Source: Chiridota heheva | Taxonomy: Eukaryota; Echinodermata; Holothuroidea; Apodida; Chiridotidae | NCBI GenBank assembly: GCA_020152595.1 | Contig: JAIGNY010002993.1 | Location: forward strand, 69,501 to 133,500 | Length of the DNA stretch: 64,000 nt | Reading direction: 5' to 3' | Shown here: in pieces, positions 1 through 12,700 of the stretch | Position numbering within the stretch: position 1 is the first letter of the stretch | Layout: each line of letters starts with the position of its first letter | Translations under genes and position numbers: made by a program | Notes under the pieces: model-generated | Told to the model about the DNA's origin: nothing | What the model saw: the letters and a program-made list of their open reading frames with translations, nothing else | The model's database searches: none

Positions 1-385
1 GTGCATTGACTGTGAATGATTGACGGACCATTTCTCCTCAGGAAAGATATTGCTTTATGACACCTGCCCTTCTTCAATTCATTGCCATGATGGTGTGAAA
101 CAATATATATTCCTTTCAAACCCCTTGCTCTTTATGTTAATATTTTCTCTTTATGTCACAATTCTTTTCACTGTGCAACCAACCAGCACACCATTATAAA
201 TGGACTTTTTTAGAAGGAAGATTTTCAACAGATTTCAATACAAATCGAACCCATGGATTCTTTGCCCACCAAGTTGCATTCCCCTAAAATGTCAGAATGT
301 CAAGCAACAATTTTTGCATCACATCATTAATTTAAAGGCAGAAACTTTTTTGGTTTTCTTTGAGGTCAATAATCCAACCCCACAC

Positions 386-516
386 CAGTGGCGTAACAAG
401 GGCCAGGGTCTATTTTTGTGAGCGAACAAATGTTAAAGTTATAGTTTTTTTTGTTGGGAGGCCCCTAGAGGTCGGGAGCCATTGTTCTTGCCAGTAAGGG
501 CCACATTACACCACTG
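386..516. mobile_element. Short hAT-like MITE
   Basis: CAGTGGCGTAA at the left and TTACACCACTG at the right form imperfect terminal inverted repeats, with GGGCC/GGCCC just inside. About 131 bp with no coding capacity. CAGTGG ends suggest a hAT-type element. No clean 8-bp target duplication was found. A related CAGTGGCGTGC start lies at about 43870. Confidence 0.45.
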
Positions 517-600
517 GCCCCTCCATGCATTTCTGTCCTTCCTCTTTTCCAATGTACCCCAAATACAAGTTCTTCAACACTATGAAAGTCACATACTAAA

Positions 601-606
601 TTTAAT
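601..606 (-). promoter_or_regulatory. Candidate poly(A) signal (ATTAAA)
   Basis: The minus strand reads ATTAAA about 100 nt after the TAA of the terminal exon, the nearest poly(A)-like hexamer I saw. No transcript end is shown. Confidence 0.35.
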
Positions 607-703
607 TAAAAACCAATTATTGCTTGTTGAGATGTATACTGATGGCAAAAAAATAAGACAAACAAAAATCGTGATGTAAGATGATCTTTTGCAAACATAA
701 GCA

Positions 704-748
704 TTAGTCCTGTAGAGGGGGCTGTCCTGTAGCCAGAAGTGCATCCTC
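704..748 (-). CDS. Exon 19, residues 1049-1062 and stop
   Basis: After a TTTGATTTTACAG acceptor the frame reads EDALLATGQPPLQD and then TAA. It is only 15 codons including the stop, but acceptor, phase and the good pyrimidine tract agree. The 3' UTR follows to the left. Confidence 0.65.
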   Translation of the reverse strand, partial: EDALLATGQPPLQD

Positions 749-3700
749 CTGTAAAATCAAATAAACAACACATGTTATTGTTTTTACAATCAATATTAGT
801 TTCTTCAAAACATTTAGTTTTAAGTTTTACAACTAAATATAATCTTGTATTAGCAATAATTTGAGGTGCAGTGGTTAAGGAGTCTTGCTTGTATGCGAAA
901 GGTACTGGGTTCAATTCCTGCCACGAGCCCTGCATTGTGTCCTTTCAGCAAGACACTTTTTGCTAACAGCACTGCTGGGGAGTGGACCTGCGATGGCGTC
1001 CTGTCCAGGGGGAGGTATGTGGTATCTTCCGCTAATGCCAAGGAAAGCAGGGATAAGCAGGGTCTTCATGGCTCTATGGATTTAACTTTTAACATAATAG
1101 CAATAATGTAAAAGTCTATTTCTATTTAAATGGAAGTCTTGTAATAGAGAATTATACACATATTTTTTACATCTTTTTGAGAGCTTCTAAATCTTTGTGG
1201 AACTTCTAAAGGGTTTTAAGTTGGAAATCATTATGATGTTTTTTTGGTTCTGATGTGATAGCATCAGGAACCTATGCGGTCATGATGGCATGTGTGTATG
1301 TTCTTGTATGGGTATGTGTGTTTGTTTGTGACAACCAGCTTGTAAACACGATATCTTAAGAACAGTACACTGCAATAGTATCATATGTGGTACACAAAAA
1401 GTCCATGGTCCGTAGATGTGCTCTATTGTTTTTGGTAGTGATATCATGCATATTAATGAGTAGGTTGGGCTTATTGTAAAAATCTTGAAATGTTTATATT
1501 TTAATGACAAATTTGGTATAATTATGATGTTATCTGGTGTGCACATGTTCATTATGTAACAAATGTTAAATTTCAATAATATGCATAGCGGGTGGGGCTA
1601 GCGGGTGGGGCTTAATATGAATTTGCTGAAAAGAGCTGGTAAAAGTTCACAGTGTGTGCAAAAGTAATGATGTATATGAAAAGGAATAGAGCTCAAATTC
1701 TTTCATGTGATTCCTTACATTTCGGTCCCAAAGTACAACTATCAAAGTTCTCAAATTGCATTCTACTGCTAAATCTGAGTCAAGGTTATAATACTATCAA
1801 ATTTTCTGCTCACCATAGCCAAATTATCCCATTCAAAATATTTCAGGGAAGGACCAAAACAAAAGAAGAACCGAAAGTTCTTATGAGCAATATTTCAGTT
1901 GTCTCATTCTGAGGTCACAAAATATTGCACACGTTATGTTAGTTTTAAATTGCTGTAAAATAGTTAATCTTTATACAATTTTGTTATGAGATGTTTTGCT
2001 GTTTGCATGGTTTTTAGTATATTCTAAACTATTCAAGCTCATGTCGTTGCTATCCATCCATATACTTTTAAGATTACCCATGATTGAAATTTCTTCTATG
2101 GAGTTAAATATCATTTTGACAAAAGACACACGTGTTAAGAAGAGGGCAGGGGGAGGAGCAATCAAATGAGGGGTGGAGGAACAACAAAAATCCAATACTA
2201 GGGCCTGGAATTACAATATACAAACACATACAAATACAGGACTAATCAAGAATTTCTAACTTTTGCAAATTAACAGCTAATAGTAATAAGTCACAATGAC
2301 TCTTAGATATGAAGATGTGATTACATTTTTATTCTTTATAAATTCCTTAATTGGAGGTCGTTATTTGCAACATTTAAATCTCTTGAATAAAAATAAATAA
2401 ATTTCTTGAATACTTACAACAACATCTTTGAAAATTTTATTCATCTCTTCTTGAAACCAGACCTTTTCTCTCTGTACCGCATCACTTTCTTCTCCTTGTC
2501 TTAACATCTGTTTCGGCAACCCTTTCAAGACAATATCGGATATCTTGGGTCCTCGCTCATCATGGGCAGTTCTCTTAAACTTTTCATATTTTCCTGTCTG
2601 ATGAAGAATTTCTTCCTTTCTCTGTAAAGAAAACCAACATTGTAATCAATCTTGTCCTAACCACTGATGCAGCAACAATATCTTCTTATGGTAACACTTG
2701 CATGAACCTTCAAACTCACTTAAAACTTTCTTAAGCTCAAACTCATTATCCAACTTTTTATGCTGAGAGGTATGTCCTGTCGCATGATAAAAAGCCTTCA
2801 CATGATAAAAAAAAAAAAACGTTGCATGATAAAAAACGCCACATGATAAAAACCCTGCCGTATAATAAAAACCCTGTCGCATGATAAAAACCCTGTTTCA
2901 AAATAAAAAAACCTGTCACATGATAAAAACCCTGTCATATGATAAAAACTGTCACAAGATAAAAAATCCTGTCGCATGATAAAAAACCTGTTGCATAATA
3001 AAAAAAAAAACTATCGCATGATAAAAAGTCTTGTAGCATTATAAAAACCCTGTCGCATGATAAAAATCCGTCGCATGATAAATTAGAATATCAGCACTTT
3101 GTAGAGCGCATACCTCTGCCCCCATTGCAATTTCAACATGCCTAGAATAGTTTTAGAGTTCATTCGATCTCCATACTCACTATAATCTACCTCAGAAATC
3201 CTACTGTAGGCCATATCATTGTTTTCAGTTTCATTCACGCAAAGCATTCATTGTTTGAGTTCCATTCAGTTAAGATTCGCATTCAATCATTTTTCATTTA
3301 TGGCAGAAACAAATTGTTCTGATTACATTGATAGTAGAGGCCACTTGATTTAATTATCAATGAGTCCAGAAAATTGATTGTTGGATTCTTTTCATGGCGT
3401 GAATTTATTGTTCATTACATTCCATTGGGAAGTTTTAAGAGTGTCTTGACAGACCTTACCCTAAAAATCCCCACCCCTCAATTTCTGCCCATCCCTTGTA
3501 TCAATACATCCCAAATTTAAATCACTTGTTGCTTAAGCAATAATAAACCACACACCAAATTTATCCAAAATCCAATCATCAGTTCTTGAGATATTAAAAC
3601 GACAGACAAACTCACCCTAAAATGTCCCCAACACTCCACTTGCACCCTTCCCCTGTTCCAATATGTCTCAAGTTTTACTCATTTCTTTTTTCTTCAGCAG

Positions 3701-6700
3701 TAACAAAACCCCACACCAAATTTGATCCAAATACAGTCATCAGTTCTTGAGCTATCTTGATGACAGACAAACAGACAAACAAACAAACAAACAAAGATCA
3801 TGCGAAATCATAACCTCCATCCAACTTTGTTGGCGGAGGTAAAAAAATGTCACATGATAAAATAACCTCCATCAACAATCTGAACACTTGAAGATTATCT
3901 TTGATATCTTGGCGGTTAAATCTGATGACAAAATTAATTTTAAAGTGAGAATAAATATAATAAAAGTTGTGTCATTTACAGAGGGAACTAGAATATTAGC
4001 ATGATAAAACCCGTTGCAATTCCAAGAAGCCTAGAGTAAAGATTCATTTCCCCAATATAAACCTCATTAATCTTTTTGATCATAAGTTTGATAATGAACA
4101 TTTGCAATCTGAACACTTGAAGATTATCTTCTGACTGGATTTCTTTCAGTTTTGTTCAAGTGAAGCATCATTGTTTGAGCTCTATTAGGCCAGGATTCAC
4201 ATTCCATCATTTTTCATTCATAGCAGAAACCAATTGTTTCATTTTCATTGATTCCAGAGAACACTTGATGTAAGTCTCTTTGAGTCCAGAAAATTGATTG
4301 TTTGAATCTTCATTCAGAGCACTAAGTCAATGTTCAGCACATTCCATTAGAAAGTTTCAACTTAGTCTTGAAAACTTAGTCTTGACAGATATCATCCTAA
4401 AACATCCCCACCCCTCAATTTCCACCCTTTCCCTGTTCCAATTAGTCCCAAATCTTCATCAGTTCTGTTATGAAACACTAAGAAAACCACACACCAAATT
4501 TAATCAAAATCCAATCATCAGTTCTGGAGAAATCTTGATGACAGACAAACTCACTTTAAAATGTACCCCATTTGCACCCTTCCCCTTTTCCATTGTCTTA
4601 AATTTTATTCACTTCTTCCTTAAGCAGTAACAAAACTTCACACCAAATTTAATCCAAATCCATCATCAGTTCTGGGGATATTTTGATATTTTGAAGACAG
4701 ACAAACAAACAGACATACAAACAAACAAGCAAACAAACAAACAAACAGAGGCAAAAACATAACCTCTGTCCAACTTCATTGGCAAAGGGAGCAGCCCTGT
4801 TGCATGATAAAAACTCTGTCACAAGATGAAAAATCCTGTCAAATGATTAAAATCCCTGTCCCATGATAAACTAGAATATTAGCACTCTCTAGAGCACTCT
4901 CATGGCAGAAACCAATTGTTTCATTTTCATTGATTCCAGAGAACACTTGATGTAAGTCTCTTTGAGTCCAGAAAATTGATTGTTTGGATATTCATTCAGA
5001 GTGAAAAGTCATTGTTCAGCACATTCCATTGGAAAGTTTCAACTTAGTCTTGACAACTTAGTCTTGACAGATCTCATCCTAAAACATCCCCACCCCTCAT
5101 TTTCTGCCCTTTCCCTATTCCAATTAGTCTCAAATTGTAATCACTTCTTTCTAAAACAGTAACAAACCACACATTAAATGTAATCAAAATCCAATCATCA
5201 GTTCTTGAGATATTTTGATGACAGACAAACAGGGCAAAATCATTTCCCCAGCCCCCTGTTGCACCCGTATCCTATTCTAATATGTCTCAAATTTTAATCA
5301 CTTCTTTCATAAGCAGTACCAAATCCACACACCAAATTTAATCCACGTCCAATCATCAGTTCTTGAGATTTCTTGACGATGAACAAACAGGGCAAAAACA
5401 TGTCCCCAACCAGCATTTGCACCCTTCCATTGTTTTAATGTCTCATATTTGTATCACTTCTTCCTTAAGCAGTAACAAAACCAAACACCAAATTTAATCC
5501 AAATCCAATCATCAGCTCTTAAGATATCTTGATGACAGACAAACAGGGCAAAATCATGTCCCCACCCCCCATTTGCACCCTTCCCATTCCAATGTTTCAA
5601 ATTTTAATCAGTTCTACCTTAAGCAGTAACAAAACCACACACCAAATTCAATCCAAATCCAATCATCAGTTCTTGAGATATCTTGATGACAGACAAACAA
5701 ACAAACAGACAAGCAGAGGTAAAAACATAACCTGTCCAACTTCGTTGGCGGAGCTGAAAATCTTGTTAATGAAAAAAATCCTGTTGCATGATAAAAACTC
5801 TGTCGCATAATAAAAAACCATCACATGATGAAAACCTGTCGCATCATAAAAACCATGTCGTATGATAAAAACCTTCTTACAAGATAAATACCCTGTCACA
5901 AGGTAAAACCCTGTCACAAGGTAAAACACTGTCACAACTTAAAAATCCGTCATATGATAAAAACCCTGTCACGTGATAAACAACCCATAACATAATGAAA
6001 AACCTGTCATATGATAAAAACCCTGTCACAAGATGAAAAATCCTGTCTTATGATAAAAATCCTGTCGCATGATAAACAACCCATCACATGATGAAAAACC
6101 TGTCACATGATAAAAACCCTGTCACAAGATGAAAAATCCTGTCTTGTGATAAAAATCCTGTCGCATGATAAACAACCCAACACATGATAAAAAAACCATG
6201 TCGCATGATAAAAGATCTTGTCGCATAAAAAAAAACCTTGTCGCATGCTAAAAACCCTGTCACATGCTAAAAACCCTATCGCATGATAAAAAACCCTGTC
6301 CCATGATAGAAAATCCTGTTGCGTAATAAAAACCCTGTCGCATGATAAAAAAACCTGTCACATGATAAAAACCCTGTCGCATTATAAAAACAAATCAAAT
6401 TAGACCTGTTTATGTCAAATCTTGAAGGATGATCCCTGCATAAAGCCTTATTTAAGTCCATACTTTGATATAGACATTTTTGGACACTTTAACTTCATCA
6501 AACCTCTGAAAATGCCCCCAAATATAAAACTCAGGCAAAAAGATAATGTACTTCAAACATTCAGTTTCCTATCAAAATGGCCATCAAGTAACTTAGCATT
6601 CACAAAGGTCAATATGTAACATTTGTGCCGTGTAAAATAGCTGCTAAAAACAGGGCAGAACCAATACAATATCTCCCATAAAAGTTTAATTACCTGAAGT

Positions 6701-9700
6701 GGAATGCAGTCATCAAAATCAAAATGTCCATCAAAGATGTAAACTGCTAAAGAAGCAAAGTTCTTGGACATTGTAACGTGCTTCTTCTTGATAGCTGTGA
6801 GAAGGGTCTGGATATAATTTTCAGTGTTCATTTCTAAAAGGAAATCCTGTGAAAGAGAATGTACAAATGATAAAAGGATTCAATAAAAGGATGTAAATCA
6901 GATATCTGATGATGATGAATCCCTTGAATCTGCTGATGAATCTGATGATGATAAAAATGATGAAGATAATGATGATGATGAAGATGATGATGATGATGAA
7001 GATGATAATAATGATGATGATGATGATAATGAATATGATGATGATGATGATGATGATGGTGGTGGTGAAGATGATGATGGTGAAGATGATGATAATGAAG
7101 ATGATGATGATTATGAAGAAGGTGATAATGATGATGATGATGATGATGACAATGATAATGAATATGATGATGATTATGATGATGATGATGATGATGATGG
7201 TGAAGATGATGATAATGAAGATGATGATGATTTATTAAAAAGGTGATGATGATTATGATGATGATGATGGTGATGATGATGATGATTATGATGATGATGA
7301 TGACGACGACGATGATGAAGATGGTATTGATGATGGATATATCTCTTTCAAGTGCAAATTCACACTACTCTCCAAAATTGACAAGAAGAAGAGTTTAATG
7401 TTGAAAATTATACAAGGGTGATAAAACAACGTGTGAAGTGCATACCCTTCGAAACAAAACACCATACCCATATGTATAATTAATTGAGACAAAGTGCAAA
7501 AGACTTGGTTTGAGACCCTGGTAGCCTCTGACACTGATTATCCCCCAGATAATTATCAATATGGCAATAATCTTTAATAGTTCTTACCATTTTCTTTATA
7601 TCTTCCAGAAGGGGCATTATGTACATGCCCTGAGCCACGCACCCTTTGTCAAACAATGGTACTATTGCCCAGCCCAAGGAAGACTCTAGGTTAATTCTTG
7701 GCATGCCTCGTCCAAACTTGCCGTAAACCATCCCTGGTTCCGCCCCTGATGAGTGTGGCTTGTAGGTGACAGTTAAACCAATTATGTGGATCAGTAGATA
7801 GGAATGGACATTGTAGTCAATGTTTAAAATCTACAAAGAGAGGAAAATGTATAGAATATGATCATATCTAAGAAGGCCACTTTGCAGCAAAACATGACAC
7901 ACACTGATTATCATTGGTTCAAATGTGGCACTTGGGAGTTCTGTGTTGCATAATTGTAACACTAAGTAACTTTCACATGCTAAAGGTATTAAACATCCAT
8001 TGTTAAAGTTTGATCCTTTATATGACGCAATGCTAAATTTGGTTTTAGGTAATGGCTGAGGTAAAAATATGATCCTAAAATCTGACGGAGTTGGAAAAAA
8101 TCTACGGTTCGGGCGGCAGGGAAAATTGACTTCCGTGCGAAGAAATATTTTGTATGTAAAAAAAATTGGACAGAACCAAGCCCAACAAATTCATTATAAA
8201 CAAACTCCAAAATATTTTGAAATTGAGACAAAAATATGAAGAAAAAGAGCCGATATAATTCAATAAAGCCAGTAATAATTTTTTGAGTTTCCCATTATAC
8301 AATACATAACACAAACGTGAAGCCTCATGTAAGAATACAATTATATTGTGATATGCACTGTGAATGTGCTGCACTAAACAATGTAACAATAACATTAGGC
8401 TTCGCTGTCACTTGATCAAGGCACGTTTTACAAGCTGTAAAACTGACACAAACATACATGCTCAAAACAGCTGTAATTGTTGCAATCACTACATACGAAT
8501 GTAAATATTAGCTAAGAAGTCACATAAATTGTACATAAAAGAAAAGAACTTTTGGAAGGACAGTATGCTCGACTATTCAAAGCTAGTATAGAGAATGGGC
8601 TTATAAAGGGAAGTACTGTATATACAAAAATAGGGTAGCAGGGGCAGATGATTTCAAATTACTTGAGCTTTAAAAGATGCACTTACATTTTCATTTGCAC
8701 TAACAAGCTTCAAAATATCTTTGAGTTTTCCAAGATATCTTAAGACAAAAAAAGCTCAAGGTTACCTCACCCAGTAACTCAGAAACATGATGTAAAACCT
8801 AGCAGTCTTTATAACTACCACACCTCTTTTAGTTCTATCAATTGAATGATAAAGAAAGGAGAGGCCCTGACATGCCAATGTTAATGAAAGAATGCTATTC
8901 AAGCCCCTTTCCAACCTGTACCCTCCCCCAGCTCCTACACATTCCCAGAACTACATCCTGGATTGTAACACAACTTCCAATTTTAAAAAATATGTGTGTC
9001 AAGCGAAGTCAAGCAGCATGAAAAATGTACAATAATATCCAAACAAAATTATGCGAAACAATATTTCCTAACTTATGACAAACTAGACATTGGAAACGAT
9101 GTAAATCCCCTCACTGCTAATAATGCATATTCCACTGTCCCACATTCCATCCCAACCTGTCCCAAATGTCATCTAACATCTATATTCCATGCAATCACAC
9201 CTGAAAAACCAGATACTGTATGTCATTCCACCACTTGCATGATCAACATGCCATCACAACTGAAATCCAGATGACATCCCACCACATGCCATTCCGCCCT
9301 GTCCCACATGTCGACCCACCATCTTGCACATGCCAACCCACCCTGTTCCACATGCCAATGCATCCTGTTCCACATGCCAAGCCACCCTGTTCTACATGCC
9401 AATCCACCCTGTCTAACATGCCAAGACATCCTGACCAACATCCCACTGCACCCTGCCCTACATACAATTCCACCCTGTCCCACATGACCTCATCCTAATT
9501 CCTTCAGCTACTTTATCATCATGTCATCTTCTGCCCCACATTCTGCTTATTGTTTATATTTCTTAAACCCCTAATTTAACATTCTTTAGATGCAAGGAAG
9601 CTTTTATTTGCTTCTTTATTTATGGCAAGACAAACATTTTGATTGCTATTCTTGTCAGTAATAACAATATCATAAAAGTCATAAGCCATATATTTTTGAT

Positions 9701-12700
9701 CTCAGGTCAAACATATTGCAGCAAATGCACACTATACCTCACCATTAAGTGTGAACAATGCTCTTCACATATACTGTATGATCATTTGTTTAAGCAAAAT
9801 CATCATACCCACTTTAATTCAAGAGATACCACATATACAAATATTGTCATTGCTATGCAAATAGGCTAATTATTATGCACACACAATCCCCCAATCATGC
9901 TCAACTGAACAGTACCAATGCCCTCTACCACTGAACCAAATAGCAAGTTATTATCTCAGGTTAAATATTTTGTACGCAAGTCTACTGTTATGCAAATATG
10001 TACACTACACCTCACCATTGAGTGTAGACAATGCTCTTCACATATATGATCATTTGTGTAAAACAAAATCCCCACTCCCAATTTAATATAAGAAATATCA
10101 TAGATACAAATATTTTCATTTTTAGGCAAATAAGCTTATTAGTATGCACACACAACCCTCCAATCATGCTTATTTGATCAGTACCCATTTCCTCTACCCC
10201 TATGTTCACCAATCATAACTTAAATTATGAAAACTTTAACCAAAACTTTACTGGACGCCAACCAACGCCGGGGGTAGTAGAATAGCTCTACTATTCTTTG
10301 AATAGTCGAGCTAAAAAAATGATACAAAATAAACGAACAATAAAAGGTTTTAAGAGAGCTGAGATTCAGCATGCATCGCAAAGACAGCGGCCATTTTTGC
10401 AGAGGACTTAGTGGTGAGGCAGTTTTGTAAAGTTGTACTGCAATGTGTTGCATTATGTATGATGCATGGTTTAAGCAGTAGCATGTACTTATTAGCATGT
10501 ATGGCAAAGAAGTCACAGGATGAAATCATATTGAAAGGAAGTGTTCCATTTTTTCTAAACCAAATTTCCAAACACATTTTCTATTAAAATGATGTTTCAT
10601 ACTGTATTGTAGAAACAATCTGTCATGATTTGGAAAGCAGAATTCGGGCGTTTATTTTGACATGGGAGTAGTCAATACTTTTCCTATAGTAGCTGTGCAT
10701 TTTTTTTACTATTTTGGGATGAATCTTGTGGGAAGATTTTTGACACATTCAGTCTGGAACCGCGGGAAATGTTTGTATTGATTCCAACTCCGCAGTGTGA
10801 CAAAAGCTAAAAAATTCTTTCAGCACGCTTTGTTCCGTTTTTGAATAGTAGAATTTTCAAAGGCAAGTTTGGTCATTTTAAATATGGTACTTAATCACCG
10901 TATACCATACCAACAAGAACTTATGTTTTTGGGGGACTAGTGACACCTAGAGCAATCTTGAGCTAAATTTCTATAAAAATCATTGAAAAACATCAAAATC
11001 TCATGCCAATCAAACACAAATGACAGCTGTATCTAATCTTCAGGCCTAATTAATCCCAAAATATGTAAATGTGTGATGTCATAATTACATAAGCTCTGGC
11101 TTTTCTTACAAAAATCCTTTACTGTTTATTTTTTTGATAGTATGTTCACTTGAAATAATTTCCAAACAACAAAAGGATTAAAGTGTTCTCATTTAAAAGA
11201 AGTAAATTTCGACTTACCCGGGGTTCATTGTTCCACTTGGGTGATTTCATCAAACTATCAAGGTCCACCATATTTGTTAGGTATTTGTATGTCTCATTTT
11301 GACTCCCACTTGGTTCATCATCTGTCTGTAACATCAGCCTTACAAATGCATTGGGGTACATCCCTTCAGCTGAGAAAGAAGTTTTGTGCTTGGATCAACT
11401 AGTAATTTGTAATAATCATGTTGTGATCGAATACCGTATTTGACGTATTAAGCGCCCCTGCTCTAATGATCGCCTACCCAACCTTGTTTGACTGATAACG
11501 TAATTTATTCGAAAATTTGAAGACTTAAAGTACTCAGGTTTTGTTACATCATTTGCTTATTTTTTATTTGATGCTCACAATGTTGTCGTGGTGGTTACTG
11601 TTGGCTTAGTTGAGAACCAGTCCACATATATGTACAATGCAACATGAATAGCACACTGTACTCAACCCCGGAGCATGGGCGCTTACTAGGAAGAAACTTA
11701 GGACCTAAAAATGGTGCATTTCCATTTTCGCAAGCACCCCGGGTGCTTATTACATCAAATACCGTATTTGTAATTTGGGTATCTGCTTTAGCTTCCATCA
11801 CAGTTACTCGAACTCCTGGACAAAAACACTGTCTTTTGCTATATGTACTTTCATAAAATTATCAATGAAATCAATCACAATGTATATATTGTAATAAGGC
11901 AAACAGAAATTTTGTAAGAATGTAATTCAATCCACTAATTTAAAGCTTTGTTGAGCACATGAATGAACAACAATAAACTATTCAAGCAAACCTAATCACT
12001 TGATACTTTATGAACTTGTCTCTCACAAGAAAAATAGAAACAATACCTTTTAATCCACAAGCAGTATGGATCTTCACAGCCAACCCAACCTCCTTATCAT
12101 AGTCAACACATCGAGTAAGATCGATGTGATTGGCTGGCCTGTCGTTCAGCTGAATGTAGATATTTTGTCGATCCACCAGCCATTTTGTCAATGCTTCATC
12201 TGTAAAAAAGCATCGGAAGCAATCGTTTAGAATTTGATTCTGTTTTGTTTCTTTCATTGGCTGACTGACATTTTTTGTGCAACAGACAACAAATACAGAT
12301 ATGACCAAATAGGCAAAACAACATAACAAAAGGATTTGGATGAAGCCAATTGGGCAATATCAAGGCAGAAATCCTTCAGAAATGGTTATACTGGATACTT
12401 ATAGAGTTCAATACACTTAATAAACAATACAACACACAGTAAAGTACACCATAAAGCAAATTCAAAATACACAATAAAAATTTCATTTGTTCAAATTGTC
12501 TATTGATTTCTCAGCAGTATAGCAGTGCATTCTGACAAACTAGCAGCTACAGGTAGCATGGAACTAATAAGGTACCACTCCGCCATTCAAAAATGAGAAC
12601 CATCAGAGAAAAGGCTAATCAAAATATTTTAGAGATGGGACAGGAAGCTGAAAAGTTGAAAATTTCAGGAATGGTAGAAAGGATAGGACTTGACTATGCA

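Noticed and set aside
5614-5935. Repeated FYHATGF-like peptides
   Set aside because: Translation of the CATGATAAAAA minisatellite; degenerate and found in several frames.
2774-6390. CRISPR-like regular repeats
   Set aside because: Units are contiguous without unique spacers, and the genome is eukaryotic.
6909-7238. Met/Asp-rich open frame
   Set aside because: Pure GAT microsatellite inside an intron.
9220-9498. Cys/Pro- and Trp/Gly-rich frames on both strands
   Set aside because: Translations of the CACATGCC minisatellite.
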